64,000 bases of DNA from Apostichopus japonicus (lineage: Eukaryota > Echinodermata > Holothuroidea > Aspidochirotida > Stichopodidae). The notes under the pieces were generated by a model, which searched no databases, was not told the origin of the DNA, and saw only the letters and a program-made list of their open reading frames with translations. A program made the position numbers and the translations under genes. This document shows, one piece after another, positions 1 through 12,199 of this stretch. The stretch lies in NCBI RefSeq assembly GCF_037975245.1, contig NC_092576.1:7347501-7411500 (forward strand). Reading direction: 5' to 3'. The first letter of the stretch is position 1. Each line of letters begins with the position of its first letter.

Positions 1-223
1 GTCGTCATACCAGTTGCGAGGTCAATTAGATCGACGCTTTTATCACGTGTTTGACTGTGTGGTCCGGTTAAGATACATGTGAGATACCGGGTGGCCTTGT
101 CTAGTGAGAATGTCACTGTCGAGGAGTTATCCATTGATGAGTTTGATTGTTCATGTTTGATTGCTAAACCGTTACTTTCCCACGAAAAATTGAACGTTAC
201 ATTCGACGACGGTATGCTGCATT
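1..223 (-). CDS. Ig-domain exon, partial (runs off the left edge)
   Basis: One minus-strand frame is open to the window edge and reads as an immunoglobulin domain: first Cys in a CSIPSS context, the Trp in FSWESNG, then YLTCILTG with the second Cys, and several NxS/T glycosylation sites. A CAG acceptor precedes position 223, and its phase (1) matches the donor of the Ig exon at 950-1312, so the two join as consecutive exons. Ig-like exons bounded by phase 1 introns are the usual arrangement of the superfamily. The product is probably an extracellular or membrane receptor. The rest of the gene, including any membrane segment, lies outside the window. Confidence 0.6.
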
Positions 224-949
224 CTGCTCTGTACCTTTCATTTTTATGGATATAAAACTTTCCATTTGAGCTGATTCCAACACCCTTTACATCAAGCTGA
301 ATTTTGGGAAAATCTAAATTGCCACAAAAGTAGAAAAACAAATGCAAGCTGTTATGGATGGATAAAGTTAATGGTATCTATAGCTGAAATGAACGATAAT
401 AACTTGTTATTTACATATAGTTATATATTTTCAAAATTGTAAAGAATAAATGGAAAATTAAAGTAAAAAAAACATATAAAGTTTTCGAATTGTTTGCAAT
501 AAAAATAATATTTATACGGAAAGACTTAATAATAAGACTACAAAATAACTTATTATTGCTGATGAGTAACAGAGACAACGTTCTAAGCGCAAAATCGTAA
601 TACCATTAAACTTGTATTTTGCTGAAATTTTTTCACTCTTTCATTGTCACAGATGGATACTAACAAAATTAATGTGTCGAATTGTAAGAACTACATCACG
701 TTCTTCACTGAGTATCATGAACTGTAAATATTAGAAATAACCTCTTCGAAGTATGATTCAAATGCGATATTGATGAACAAACCAAAAATAGATCAAATTA
801 GGAGTAAAGATAATAAACGTTCACTTTCGAAACGCGGACATTATGTTATAAACTTCTTTGAACATCTTCAAACAATGAATAATTAGACAGGAAATAGAGT
901 TGTGAAATATTAAGAATATTAATTCTAATGCAAAGATCTTTTTCCTCAC

Positions 950-1312
950 CATAAGTAGAGACCGTAAAGGATATATTCCAAGCCTTGTCGTATCCAGAAA
1001 ATCTAGCATAGCAAATCACGCGGCTGTCAGTTTGGTTTGGTAAATAATTTGTTGTTGAACTTGTTGAAATGCAACGATTCTGACATAAAGTACTTTCAGT
1101 GATGTTTGCTTCCATAACAACTCCCTGGTCAGCATTGAGTTCTTTTGTTTCGTTGGAATTTGGCTCCTGCAAAACTACCCACGAAATATTGACAGCTGGC
1201 TTTGCGTTTAATGCGAAACACTCAAGTTTTACATTGTTTTCATTTGAAAGTAAGACGGGAGCATTATCCTCTACATTTTTCCCATTTATTTTCAATTTCA
1301 TTTGGGGTGGTA
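950..1312 (-). CDS. Ig-domain exon (363 nt, phase 1-1)
   Basis: The exon lies between a polypyrimidine-CAG acceptor (just above 1312) and a G|GTGAGG donor (below 950), both phase 1. The 121 codons contain VKLECFAL with the first Ig Cys, NISWVVL with the core Trp, and SRVICYARF with the second Cys. Several N-glycosylation sequons are present. It is followed in the direction of transcription by the Ig exon at 1-223. No signal peptide or start exon for this gene was found between 1313 and 7002 on the minus strand. It may belong to an Ig receptor cluster, since an unrelated-looking Ig exon lies on the plus strand at 7003. The exact family is not identifiable. Confidence 0.6.
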
Positions 1313-3179
1313 CTGTTTGGAGAAAGGGAAAATAATCTGTAAGATGATTTAGTGTTATCTGTATGGATGTCTTTGTTTTTAAACAAAAGAGTTTTCTAAA
1401 TGGAATTCCATGCTAGTTTGCACCAGAAAACAACAAATATTTTCCGTTTTCTAAAGTTCAGTACAACATCAACTTTTGTGTTCCTGTTGTACGTTTGGCA
1501 ATAAACAGAAGTATCAACATAAACCATTATATCTGGGTCTAAACAGATATATTAATATATGTCATTATCATTAACCGTGTCCAAATGATCGAATACCATC
1601 TACGCATGTCTAATTGCGACATCCACTTTTACTCAAGTTTGTTATTTCTATCTTTATAGTTTTCTGAACCTCTCAAGGAAAATAATTTGGCAAGATCGAA
1701 ATGCTTAAGACAAAATATGTATTGAAGACTTGCTAAAACTCTGAATTTGTTAGTCATGTTGCTAACTTTCAGTCAAATTTCACATGAAGCAATTGGAGAT
1801 ATTTTCTATGAACATTTTAAGCGCTTTGTATAAGATATTTTAATGGTTAAAGATACCGAATTTTCCCCCTGCAATAAACAGTTTTAATGCGATTACCGAA
1901 ACTTAGTTTACCGAAATATTTGCTCAAATATCCTTCCATTCATGAATTAAACTTAGTTTACTCCATTCAATTATTTTGCATTTATTTACCTCGTTTTTAT
2001 AATTCATAATAGTACATGTACATGTCGGTCGACTTTTGTAAATAAATTTGTCCATAATTGTACAAGATACGTTAAAAAATATGTTAACAATACTACGAAT
2101 AAAGACGTTTATCTTACAATTTTGAAAATGATCATATTCATTTAACACAGTAAACTGATATTTGTCTTAGTTGACGAATACTACAACTAAACTATGTCGA
2201 ATAACGCGTACACAATGTCGGCTTTTGACAGTCAGGATGTCGAATTTTACTTCATTTGGCGAAAATCACCTTACGAAACAAGTCATTCAGTTACACAGAT
2301 TGGTCCACATGTGGACCTGCATTGCCCCCAAGAGGCACGTTTAGTAGAAATTTAGGAATTTACCCTGGACATAGGAAGACGTTTACTGTGTTCATTAATA
2401 CATACGAGAAAACCAAGCATTTTGTAGCCTAAACGTCCGTAAACAGCCAACGCTACCCTATAAATAGCTCAACAAATCTATCCAAGTAAAATAGTTTATC
2501 AAATTGCAAGCAAATCCTTTGTGAAGTAACCTTAGCTTATTTTACACGATGGTTTTGAGCTTGATCTACTACCATGTGGGTTACATTAAAAAGAAATTCG
2601 TTTCATTTGGTATTACCACTAGTCATTACTCTTAGTTAATTATTTGAATAACATTATTATAACATATATCACGTTGTCAGATACGTGTATTCTGTTGATG
2701 TTCTGTTCACTAATATGATTTATGGGTTCATTGTGATGATACTATTCAGTTTGCTCTACCAGCACTCGGTTAGGTATTAAGTTATTTGAGTGACAGTATA
2801 GCATGTACTAATTGATAGCCGACAAACTCGTTTGCCTTATTTAATATAACTCTTCCTTACATATGTAATGAGTTCCATACTGTATCTTCCAAGCCAATGC
2901 TTATATCATATATGCAGCCCTGTAGATCACTAAAGCCTAAATTGTTCATATCGGTTCAGTCACTAAAGCGTCTACCCGTTTGGATGGTATAAGATCTCCC
3001 CAACAGAATTCAGATCTTGGAATTATATTCTGTGTCGTTGTTGGTTATTTATTACTCTGAAGAGATAGTATAATTAATTTCGGCCTCATCCAGTCAAACT
3101 AATGAAATTTAAAATAAAGTCGGTCACTAGTGAATCTTATTTGAAAGACATGTTTGAATAGTTACATCATTGTTAGTTA

Positions 3180-3560
3180 CGTATAAACCCGTTTGTATTC
3201 TGTAATTTCATATGAATGTATATATATTTATATGATTGTATTTATTTCTTTGAATAACATATATCATACATATAACGCAAACTAAACTCGTTTTTATTCT
3301 GTAATTTCATATGAATGTGTATGTATTTATACGTATTTATATGTATTTGTTTCTTTAATAAGATATATGATACGAATAACGCAAGCGTAACTCGTTTGTA
3401 TTCTGTGACTTACATAGAATATGTAGGCCTACATTGTAAGTGTATCATTTAGTAAATTGGCATACCGTGCAATCCTGACAATTGGTTAGTTATAACTTCT
3501 TTGAATAACATATATATTACATATAACGCAAACGTAACTCATGTGTTCTGTAATGAATCC
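3180..3560. repeat. Degenerate tandem repeat, about 100-bp unit, 3-4 copies
   Basis: A unit carrying 'ctcgtttgtattctgtaattt', followed by a tatatttat-rich stretch, 'ctttgaataacatatat' and 'acataacgcaa'-like sequence, recurs from about 3185, 3290, 3385 and 3530. The units differ in length and base content, so the array is old. Confidence 0.6.
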
Positions 3561-4703
3561 TTTTTTATATGCAATTCTTTCTATGATTCAACTACAAATC
3601 CATCTGACTATTTTTATTCTATTTGGTTCATAATTATATACGTGTAACATACAATATATCAGGCTGGATATCATACCCAATGTCAACGACAATCAGTCTA
3701 TGGAGTGATTAAAAATGAACAAAGGAAGAAAATAATAACTTATTAAAACAATATTTTTGTGTTTGGCCATAATGACACGTTTGATTAGTGAGAAACGTAT
3801 CTTACACTGTCTGTCTCTTTGAATGGTCTACTTCTTTATATACAATGTGTTGGGTAGGACTACATTTTTACAGAACGCAACGGGGTAATATTTAACACGG
3901 AAAGCTATGTTAATGCTACGCGAATGCATTTAACATTACAACAGCGATTGGCCCTCTAAAATGGAGAAACACCTACTGACGTGGGTTGGCTAAACAGCTC
4001 CTCGTTTATGTGATATTAACCCAGTAGCGTACTACACGATCAATAAAACATTACAGATGTTCCAACGATCACTTCAATTGCAGTTCTGTGTTGTGTGACT
4101 TTGACTTGTATCACCTCTACCATTCCCTCTGTTATATAATATATGTGGTTCTAATCTACCATAAGAACAAACACATACACAAATACGAAACAGTTCTCAA
4201 AATGTAGTTTCGATTGACTTATATGGACTTCTTTATTGTTGAAACTGATATAAAATGTAGCATAAGAGGCAAAGCTCGGTCCGGCCATAAGTACAAAGGG
4301 GATACATCAGGTACTCTGTAAGGGAAGTGACCCAGGAAAAAGACTTTCGAGGGAAATGGTGATACACACCCGACAATGATCACACAGTCACAGTCTCGAT
4401 GCAAGGGGAAAAGGGTTGAAAACGGATCAGTTGTTTGGTAGTTTGGTTTTCGTGCCCACGTTTTTTCCTGGTTGACTTTTCTGAAAAGTTACTAGTTGTA
4501 AGATCATGGTTACTGAATACATGTTGAAACATAGCTCCTCCATCGTATGGCTGTTCAGTTGAAATTGAAAGTAATTTTTGTTTACGTTTATCCGCTACAA
4601 TGAAAAACCTTCGTTCAAAAATTAAGATGAAAGCACATTACCTTAAATTATTTTCTAGAGTTGCGTGGATTACTGATTCCAAAAGAAAAAAAAATGTGAC
4701 TTC

Positions 4704-4767
4704 GTCAGTGATTCTCTGAGGATGAGATGGATAAGCTTGTCGGTGATTCCCTGAGGATGAGGTGGAT
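4704..4767. repeat. Two-copy 35-bp tandem duplication
   Basis: Two 29-bp segments (4704-4732 and 4739-4767) match at all but three positions, sharing gtgatt, ctgaggatga and tggat. Confidence 0.7.
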
Positions 4768-7002
4768 CATCTCATATGTGGTTTCGGAACTCTTTCGTTC
4801 GAGGTTCTGCAGCTGCTTGTTTACAAGTCATAACTAGAATTATGGTCATGTTTGTGACCTGGACTTTGAACTGGAATCAGGTGACGTCGATTTGTTCCCG
4901 TATTAAATCTCCTTCCTACAAAGCATTACTTGTATTTTCGTTTAGCTGAGACAATTTAAGATGCCAATGAAATCGGAAATGGCCTGAATACAGATTATCA
5001 ATATTATTTAGTAAGTTTTGAAAGATATTGTACTTTTCTGTGTGGCTTGCCCAAAAAGAAAACTCTTTAGCTTTCTTGTTCTTAATTGTATTTCCTGTAG
5101 TTACTGTTGGGTCTGAGCAACAACCGTTAACCGTTCATGATCAAATGCTGTTCTTTGCAATTAAATTCATTGTCTTGGATCCTAAGCATCATTTATTAAA
5201 TACAGCATGTACAAATGAAGTCTTCATAAGGTCATGTCATTCGTACAGTATTCTGTGAATCCAAGCTAAAGTTGGGTTGAGCAAGTGGTATTTTCCTTGT
5301 GAGAAGGTCATGTAAATATGTTATCTAAATTAAACTCATGCCAACTGAACACATCACTGATCAGTGGCTTGTAAGAAAAATATATTAGAAACGTTAATGA
5401 CTTTTCTGTCGGAAGTAGTATGTTTAATGTACCCCTCGGACAGGCAATGCTAAAAAAAAACACCTTGCAAAGTTTTTAACTGAACTTAGTGAATGCTAGT
5501 GAATGTCATTTCGTGAATGTTTCTCTCTTCTAGTCATTTATTGAGTTTGGAAATGAGATAAAGATTTATCGAACAAGACTACTTGAAAAATCGCTTGTAT
5601 GATCAATTGTTAATATTGCTGCTGGGCCCTACCAGTAGCTGACATTGACAATAAACAACAGAGAACAGTAGAGAACCAAAAAAAAAAGAAATGACATCAA
5701 TTAGCACACATCTTACGAGCCTTATAAGCTGGCTCATTACAAACAACATTGCAGCACTGAGCAAGAAATAAATACTTTCGTGATCTCGAGACATGTCTTT
5801 ACCGGGAATTACTCATTTGTCGGGCACTTAAATTGATGCTAGAAGTGCAGCATTGTGTATGGTGTTGTAAATATTCATGAATCTAAGAAAACATATATAC
5901 CCATTTGGGACAATTTTTGTGTCATGTCCCGCTTCAGAGCACCAGTATTGTCAGTACGAGCAGTATGAATATCATGTTTCTATCAGATCAAGGTTAGAAA
6001 CTGTTTGTTATGTCAGTACCAGTGCTTTGAGAGCATGATATTGGAGGACATGTTTAGAGAGGTATTAGCATTAGGAAATTGTCCCAACTGGCTGAAACAT
6101 ATTCAGAAGGTGGTACAATTATAAAGCAATGGATTAGCAGTTCCAATCTAGACTGCACCGAAGGGTACATGACGTCAATTTGTGTGTCAAAGGAGCCTTC
6201 AAGACATGTTTTAATGGTGATTCCCAACATTGATATAGAAATCTGACCAACACCGATCTTCGTGTCAATTTGTAGTTTGTTTTAATACAACTTATCAACT
6301 CTAAATATCTCACTACAAGATTCATAGTGGCAACGTTTTCCAATTGAACAAGATTGATCCTGTATTATCTTTTATGAAGAACATACGCTTTTCGAGAACG
6401 AACAACATATATTTCTCATAACGATGTCATTATATCGATCGTGAGTTCTTTTCACTTTCAGTTATCTTTAGAGTTTGCATATTTTCACTTTCAGTCAACT
6501 TCAGCAGTAATAATATGTATTCATTAACTTCAAAATTTGTTATCTATTCATCAAGCATCAAAATAAATGGTTTTCTCTTGCTATTGTTATTCAAATAACT
6601 CCACACTATCTCATTTAAAATGGAAGAGTTGTTTTTCCCCAGAGTTTAATTGTATAGCCACGGAATTACTCGTCGAAAATAAAATGGCAATTAAGCTTTC
6701 TATGGAGTTTTCTTTTCATACATTCAAACTACTATGTGTTCATGTAGGTAGCAGACAAACGATGTTTGTGACAAGATAATGAATTACTTAAGTCGTCGAC
6801 ATCTTGCTAAATTTTCATACACTGATTCGTTATTGCATGAACCCCGAGACGGGACTAGAGATCTTAGCGCGAGTATCTAACTTTGAGAGATTTAAATAAC
6901 TATTGTTTGTAAGAGCATGTGTGTTTTTGAACATTTCTCAGTTTAGAAATACATTCTATCAACACCTATTATTAGAGAGGGTGACATATAACGGACGTAA
7001 AG

Positions 7003-7339
7003 ATGGGAACAAAGGTATTGTTTTTGATTGCTGCCGCAGTATTTAGTAGTTCCGTTTTACTTACTCACCAGTCTTATTTTGCCACACGAATTAAGTTAAA
7101 TATCGGAGACACAATGACTTTGAACTGCCCATATCACGAGGAAACATTGAGAGTGATTTGGTCCTACGATAATAACGTGATTGCAGTAGGAAACTTATTG
7201 ATCCGAAATACGGATGAGTTTACTCTTCTCGAGAACAATTCTCTTATGTTAGAAAATGTCACCTTTTCGAATGAAGGATTCTTCACGTGCAGCTACAACG
7301 GTTCATTAAAGCTTTCAGAATACTTCTTGGAAATAAATG
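7003..7339 (+). CDS. First exon of an Ig-superfamily protein: signal peptide plus V-like Ig domain
   Basis: The exon starts at the ATG at 7003 with a hydrophobic signal peptide (VLFLIAAAVFSSSVLLT), followed by a V-like Ig domain: MTLNCPYH with the first Cys, VIWSYDN with the core Trp, LMLENVTFSNEGFFTCSY with the typical strand-F pattern and second Cys, and several N-glycosylation sequons. It ends at AATG|GTTTGT (donor at 7340) in phase 1, the usual phase for Ig exons; reading through gives a stop after one more codon. No second Ig exon or membrane segment was recognised downstream on the plus strand, so the gene is incomplete, or this is a secreted or orphan V-domain gene. It is probably involved in cell-surface or immune recognition. 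Confidence 0.6.
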
Positions 7340-7975
7340 GTTTGTAATTTTATACCGACTCTCTATGTAGGCTATAGGAGAATACGGAGAATGTGTAGGA
7401 GTTTCATGTGGGTGGGAAACAGTGGAGAGATGTTGGGAAGAACTTGATAGCCATAGACCAATCTCTTTCAAATAGAATAAATATAAATAGTTATCATAAT
7501 CGAATTTCATATCCGATGTAATATAAAAAAGTGTTTAAGCCATAACATTGCCAATTCAAAATGTTCATTACGTAGCCGACGTAGTTAGCATAGAACATAC
7601 CATAATGAGTCATTTTAAAAATTATTTACAGCGTTGTCCTATCCTAGCCTTCTCAATAAAAATACAAAAGTGAATGTTTCAAAAAGGTTATTTTAGTGTT
7701 TGAACGTGTTATGTTATGTTTGAAGTTTGACGTCTTACATATAACGTTTTACGAACGTGTTAAAAAATCTTTAACAACAATAACAAGAATAGCAACCACT
7801 TTTGAAAAGACAAATAAAATAAGTTGCATCCACTATCATTGAATTAATATATATTCTAATAAAGTCCAATTACTATTTCAATACAAAAACCGCAGCTTTG
7901 GTGCTCCGGATAGGGTTTTGAACATAGTTATATTTAATACTAGTACATATAATAATAATAATACTAGCATCACTT
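7340..7975. other. Non-coding, no feature recognised
   Basis: Presumably intron or flank downstream of the Ig first exon. AT-rich, with nothing else seen. Confidence 0.4.
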
Positions 7976-8084
7976 TATGAATATATATATATATAAACAC
8001 ATATATTTATATATATATATATTTATATATATATTCATATACATATTATATATATATATAAATACAAATATATATATATACATA

Positions 8085-8153
<69 letters not shown>
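7976..8153. repeat. (TA)n microsatellite
   Basis: A nearly continuous TA dinucleotide tract with occasional caca or ttt interruptions. It abuts the Penelope-type terminal repeat that starts at about 8155. Confidence 0.95.
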
Positions 8154-8154
8154 C

Positions 8155-8271
8155 ATGTTGAGACTAGTTGAGACTAGTGGAACACTAGTAGTTGTAACTC
8201 AGAGTTTCACGCGTTGAGCGATCATCAGACAACTTATAACATATATTTCGCTCTGTCCACCGGACTCCAAC
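8155..8271 (-). mobile_element. Solitary Penelope-like element terminal repeat
   Basis: This segment resembles the ends of the intact Penelope-like element at 46.2-48.9 kb: shared actagtggaacactagtag hairpin, gttgtaactc, gagtttcacgc, gcgat and cagacaact blocks. It also shares the gctctgtcca/atatatt block found beside the 5' terminal repeat of that element, but in inverted relative orientation. It lies between two (TA)n tracts, as the intact copy does. It contains the hammerhead at 8190-8234. It may be the end of the decayed element whose reading frame lies at 8.75-9.5 kb, or a separate insertion. Confidence 0.75.
8190..8234 (-). ncRNA. Type I hammerhead ribozyme (PLE-associated)
   Basis: On the minus strand the order is: stem I 5' side AGTTGT; core CTGATGA (8222-8228); stem II CGC/GCG with a five-base loop (flanked by an unpaired U on each side); core GAA followed by AC (GAAAC at 8204-8208); short stem III ACT/AGT with a CTG loop; then U17; then stem I 3' side ACAACT. 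Stem I pairs perfectly over 6 bp. The predicted cut is 3' of the U just before ACAACT. Short stem III type I hammerheads are known in the terminal repeats of Penelope-like elements, where they are thought to process element RNA. All invariant core bases are present, so activity is likely but not shown. Confidence 0.8.
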
Positions 8272-8274
8272 TTT

Positions 8275-8351
8275 ATATATATCTCAATATATATATATAG
8301 ATATAATATATATATATATATAAATATATATATATATCTCAATATATATCT

Positions 8352-8432
<81 letters not shown>
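8275..8432. repeat. (TA)n microsatellite
   Basis: TA tract with two 'tatctcaatatat' interruptions, on the other side of the ribozyme-bearing terminal repeat. Confidence 0.95.
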
Positions 8433-8436
<4 letters not shown>

Positions 8437-8741
8437 TAATAAAATATTGTATAATTAAGTATTAAACAAATTTCTTCATTTAGAGAATGGCGAGATCTCG
8501 AGTGAGATACAAATACTAAATTAAGTGTATGGTCGGAAGTAAAACATTATAGTTTTATTATTTTTTTGCAATGTTGAATTTATATTTTTATATATATATG
8601 AGAAGAGTGTCGGCATAGCAGTCATTGCGACTTATTGATTTCTGCTGGATTAGCAGAACTATTGAAAAATCAGATTATTTTTAATTCGTTTCAGTCGCAA
8701 CTTCAAAGAAATAGCTCTTTTGATATATTTGGCAAGACATA

Positions 8742-9500
8742 TCATTTCTGATGTTTTAAGACGTTTTTTTTTTCTTTTCCTTTTCTAGATTTGTCAGTCC
8801 AACACCTGTTTTGGTCAATAATGGCAATAACACATAAATTCTGAATCGAGTAATTTTGGAGATTGAAGTGATTTGCAACAGGTTGGATGATCTGTTTTGT
8901 TTTAATCGCCGACCTATATTCAGTCATTCTCATTACTGAGAGGTTTTTGACTCTCCAACGTATTGTGGCCTACGTTGCAAATATTGCAGTAGGTGAGGCA
9001 AATTACCTTTTTAGAGAGGTAGTTTTTTAACGTTTGCGTGGTCTGGTTACTTTGTAAAGCTGCAGTAGATTCGAAAAGTAAGCACGTCTTGCAATTTTGT
9101 GTACAGGGTTACGATCCATTATTTTCTGTTTTGCTTGCCTCTGATGAGGTGTACCCGAACCAAAATGTACCTTAGGTCTCGTTAATGAAATGGCAGGTGG
9201 TTCTGAGAAAAGTGATTTCAGACGTTCGGTGTTTTGAAGTATATGTGAAAATTCTTCTAAATGATATTTGTGTGGCGCGGAGACCAGGGTGGAATTTAAT
9301 AACTAATGTGTGCCCTCTTAGATCTGGTTTGACGAGTTTTGTAAGTCAATGTTTCGGTACGGGGTTTGCTTGTGGCGTTTTTAAATCGTTTTCGATGGAA
9401 CCACGAAAATACAGTCTGTTGAGGAGGTGTTGTGACAGTTCTTTGGTGCGATCATCGAAATCAACTTCAGAGGAGCAAATACATCCAATGCGCAACGTAT
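8742..9500 (-). pseudogene. Decayed Penelope-like element ORF, C-terminal part with GIY-YIG-type region
   Basis: The minus strand, read across frameshifts and stops, resembles the C-terminal part of Penelope-like proteins: a region like LVIKFHPGLRATQISFRRI, then SKPC-like and CKTC cysteine pairs, VICLTYCNICNVG (the usual 'viYLi.C..Cg.qYvGeT' block with the catalytic Tyr/Gly positions ruined), then MTEYRSAIKTKQIIQPVANH followed by FNLQNYSI (the helix after the GIY-YIG motif). At least one frameshift falls between the cysteine block and the MTEYRS helix. It differs in type from the intact PLE at 46.3 kb, so it is a second lineage. Not functional. Confidence 0.65.
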
Positions 9501-10508
9501 GACTGCAAGGAATGTTTCTGGTACAATGACGTGGATGGCAACTGCTTTGTTGTAGAACATCCTTGCTTTAAACAGAGAAATTCATCACGTGTTCAAAGGT
9601 TTTTGTTGTTGTTCATGTATCCTACTGTAGACCATAAAGTATGCTCAGCTTATATTGGCTATACAAAACCTTCAGAGGTACCTCTTCTGTAATTGTGTAA
9701 CATGGAATAATTACGATTACGTTAGGTTGGTACGTTACTATTTGGAAAGGGTGGAGGGTCGTGAAAGACAGTTAGGGTGAAGGGACGGTATAGAAATGGG
9801 TAATTATGTGTGCGGAAATTTGACTAAAATGTGTCACATTTCGTCTGTAAATTCCATGTAGTGTATGAAAAACCCTCTCCCCTATTCACCCCCTTGCCCC
9901 TCCTTACAATGAATTTGCTTTTTTAAGGTTCCGGGACAAGTATTAGTTTGAGTTTACGTCTGAGTAAAACTTTTTTTTCTTTTTTTTTCAAAATTCTATA
10001 GGCCAATACTAGTAATGAAAGACACAGATATATTTCAAGTTTCCCCTTCTTCAGAATATTAACTTTTTACGCGTGAGGTGAAGGTACTTGATTATAATTC
10101 CCCTGACAATGCACCACAACTTTCTTGGAAAAAGTGAAGATAAGTTCAAGGTAAGACCTATCTTCTAAAACAGTTTCTTATATAACGGATCGGCAGATTT
10201 GCCCACTCCTCTTACGAGTAATAATCAAGCGAGGTTAGTAATTGATAAAGGCCTCTCCTCACATGACACACCCCACTTAATAACACATCCCCTACACATC
10301 AAGTCTTAAGTCTTTTGATATGCGAGTAACTGGGTTGGAAACCTCAACATGTCGTCGTTCGGACAGTTTTAATTCTATATAATTTGATAGATGTATCAAA
10401 GCCAATTGAAAAATGTCTGAAATATTTGTATGGGTATGAAATTATACGTTGACAACTAGCGCCCTCGATACACGTTGGCTACGCTGACTTGGAGTTTATT
10501 CCGATCCC

Positions 10509-10579
10509 ATGTGTTTTTATATCGCCATTTTGTTATCTACAGATTGTGTTCTAATCTATTCTTGTATGTGTTTCTCCAG
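10509..10579. repeat. Direct repeat, copy 1 of 2
   Basis: The stretch from tgtgtttt through cgccattttgttatc to tgtttctccag matches 11181-11259 with small indels. Copy 1 is bounded by a CAG and by AG|GTAAGT, so it looks like a 37-nt exon, but copy 2 lacks the donor. I do not call an exon. Confidence 0.6.
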
Positions 10580-11180
10580 GTAAGTTCGTTAATAAACATG
10601 TTTATAATTGTATTTCTATATCATAAGAGTGCAATGACTGTGTACATAACCAATAAAAAACTAGTAGAACAGTAAGGTATTTTGTTATATGTAGCATAGG
10701 CAATGCTGATAATTAAGTAGTGTAGGTTATAATTTCATTATGTGTCTATACGTGTTAGCGTAACTAGTGCAGTGTTGTAGATCGTATAGTAAACCAACGA
10801 TAACCACCATGTTATGGAAAGCTAGCCTAATACTGTACAAGTTAATAAACACATGCGTGTTGTTCTTGTACTGAGGTTACCGTTAAATTCATTATTATAG
10901 TTGATAGTGTTGGAAAGGTCTATGTAAATGGAAGAAAAAAACCTGTTGTGTAGTTAGCTGGATTAGAAGGGAAATTGTTGTTATGAGTTGATGTCAGGAA
11001 AGCTACTTATACTATTGGGCAGATATTGTCATTGGCTAGGTTCACTGTTGATTATGTGTTAAATGATAAAGTTTGAATTGCATGCATTTTTCCTGTTTAT
11101 TTAAGAGAAGTTGAGAAAAGGAGTAAATGAGAAGGTATGGAGGATTGCATTTGAAGAAACGTCCAGTGCATGGGCAGTCT

Positions 11181-11259
11181 GATGTGTTTTCATACCGCCA
11201 TTTTGTTATCAACAGAAACATTTTGTTTTCTAATTCTTTCTTGTATTGTCTTTCTCCAG
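11181..11259. repeat. Direct repeat, copy 2 of 2
   Basis: See copy 1 at 10509. The shared blocks include ccgccattttgttatc and cttgtattgtctttctccag-like sequence. The two lie about 0.67 kb apart in the same orientation. Confidence 0.6.
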
Positions 11260-12199
11260 ATTGTTTTCTTTAGCTGTGTGAGGCAGGTATAGGGTACACG
11301 TAGGGGTTCAGCCGATGCAGCTCGACTGCAGGCCGGGTAACATATTGACCCTTGAACTTCAATATTTGAAATGGAGCATGACTGATCTATCAACATTGAG
11401 AGTAACCTATACAGTTATGGGATTTTTAACATCCGTATCGCAAAATATCAAAAGCAACTCCAGAACACGGTTTGGCAAAAATTGATTACAAAGATGTAAA
11501 ATTGTTGTTAATAAATTGGCTAGTGTATGCATGTAGATTTGTTATAACGATTAACAATGCAACTGCCCATTCCTTGCTCATGCTCTCTCCATCCTCCTCC
11601 TTGAAACTGCATTTGTTGTTTTACCTTCCTTTTGATCATTATGTTTTAGTTTCACGATGGGCAAACATCGTCTGCAGGGGAGAACTTAATCTATAAGGTA
11701 CAAGGAAGGTACGAACAGTTTACGTTTTATCATCAGGTCCGTATTACATCAATCACCTGATGACCGACAGCTCTGGAACCAGTAGGGGATTTTCACAAAT
11801 GGTGAGCTAATATTTATCAGTAAATACTGATCCCCGCCGCAAACATGACTATGCATTTCTGAAACAAGATAGATCTCTAGCTGAAACGTTAAGTTCACCT
11901 TTGCTACTGACTTTATACCAACCTCCTTATCTTAGAACCCGTCTCACTTTTTCCTACAACCCCAAACACGTACTGGGGCAACACTGGTTGTAACCGGTAT
12001 GCCCAAATGCAGGAACGTTTCGATAATATCATTTCACTTCTGACTTCTGCTTGTTCACTAGAAATAGCTCTCATAATATCAATGTTCTGAACCACTATGT
12101 TTTTTAACAATTATACTATTGCACGATAAACACAGGTCGGTCTACTCTACGGGGCAATACACACCTCTTGCATCCCTGAAAGAAAATAATTCTCTAGCT

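Larger units (their letters stand above)
1313..7002. other. Non-coding stretch between the two Ig genes
   Basis: No convincing exon was seen on either strand. The short open frames lack splice signals, domain signatures or codon bias. It contains the 3.2-3.56 kb tandem repeat and the small duplication at 4704. The missing 5' exons of the minus-strand Ig gene, and promoters for both divergent genes, should lie here, but I could not locate them. Confidence 0.4.

Noticed and set aside
7977-8171. Tyr-Ile-rich open frame over the TA tract
   Set aside because: Produced by (TA)n; same for the frames at 45997-46275, 48767-49018 and 61098-61292.
10523-10579. 37-nt candidate exon between CAG and AG|GTAAGT
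   Set aside because: Not coding-like, lies in a duplicated segment, and the other copy lacks the donor.
12003-12050. Minus-strand cagaagt...atcGAAACGTT resembling a hammerhead
   Set aside because: Core CTGANGA is not intact and no stem I closes it.
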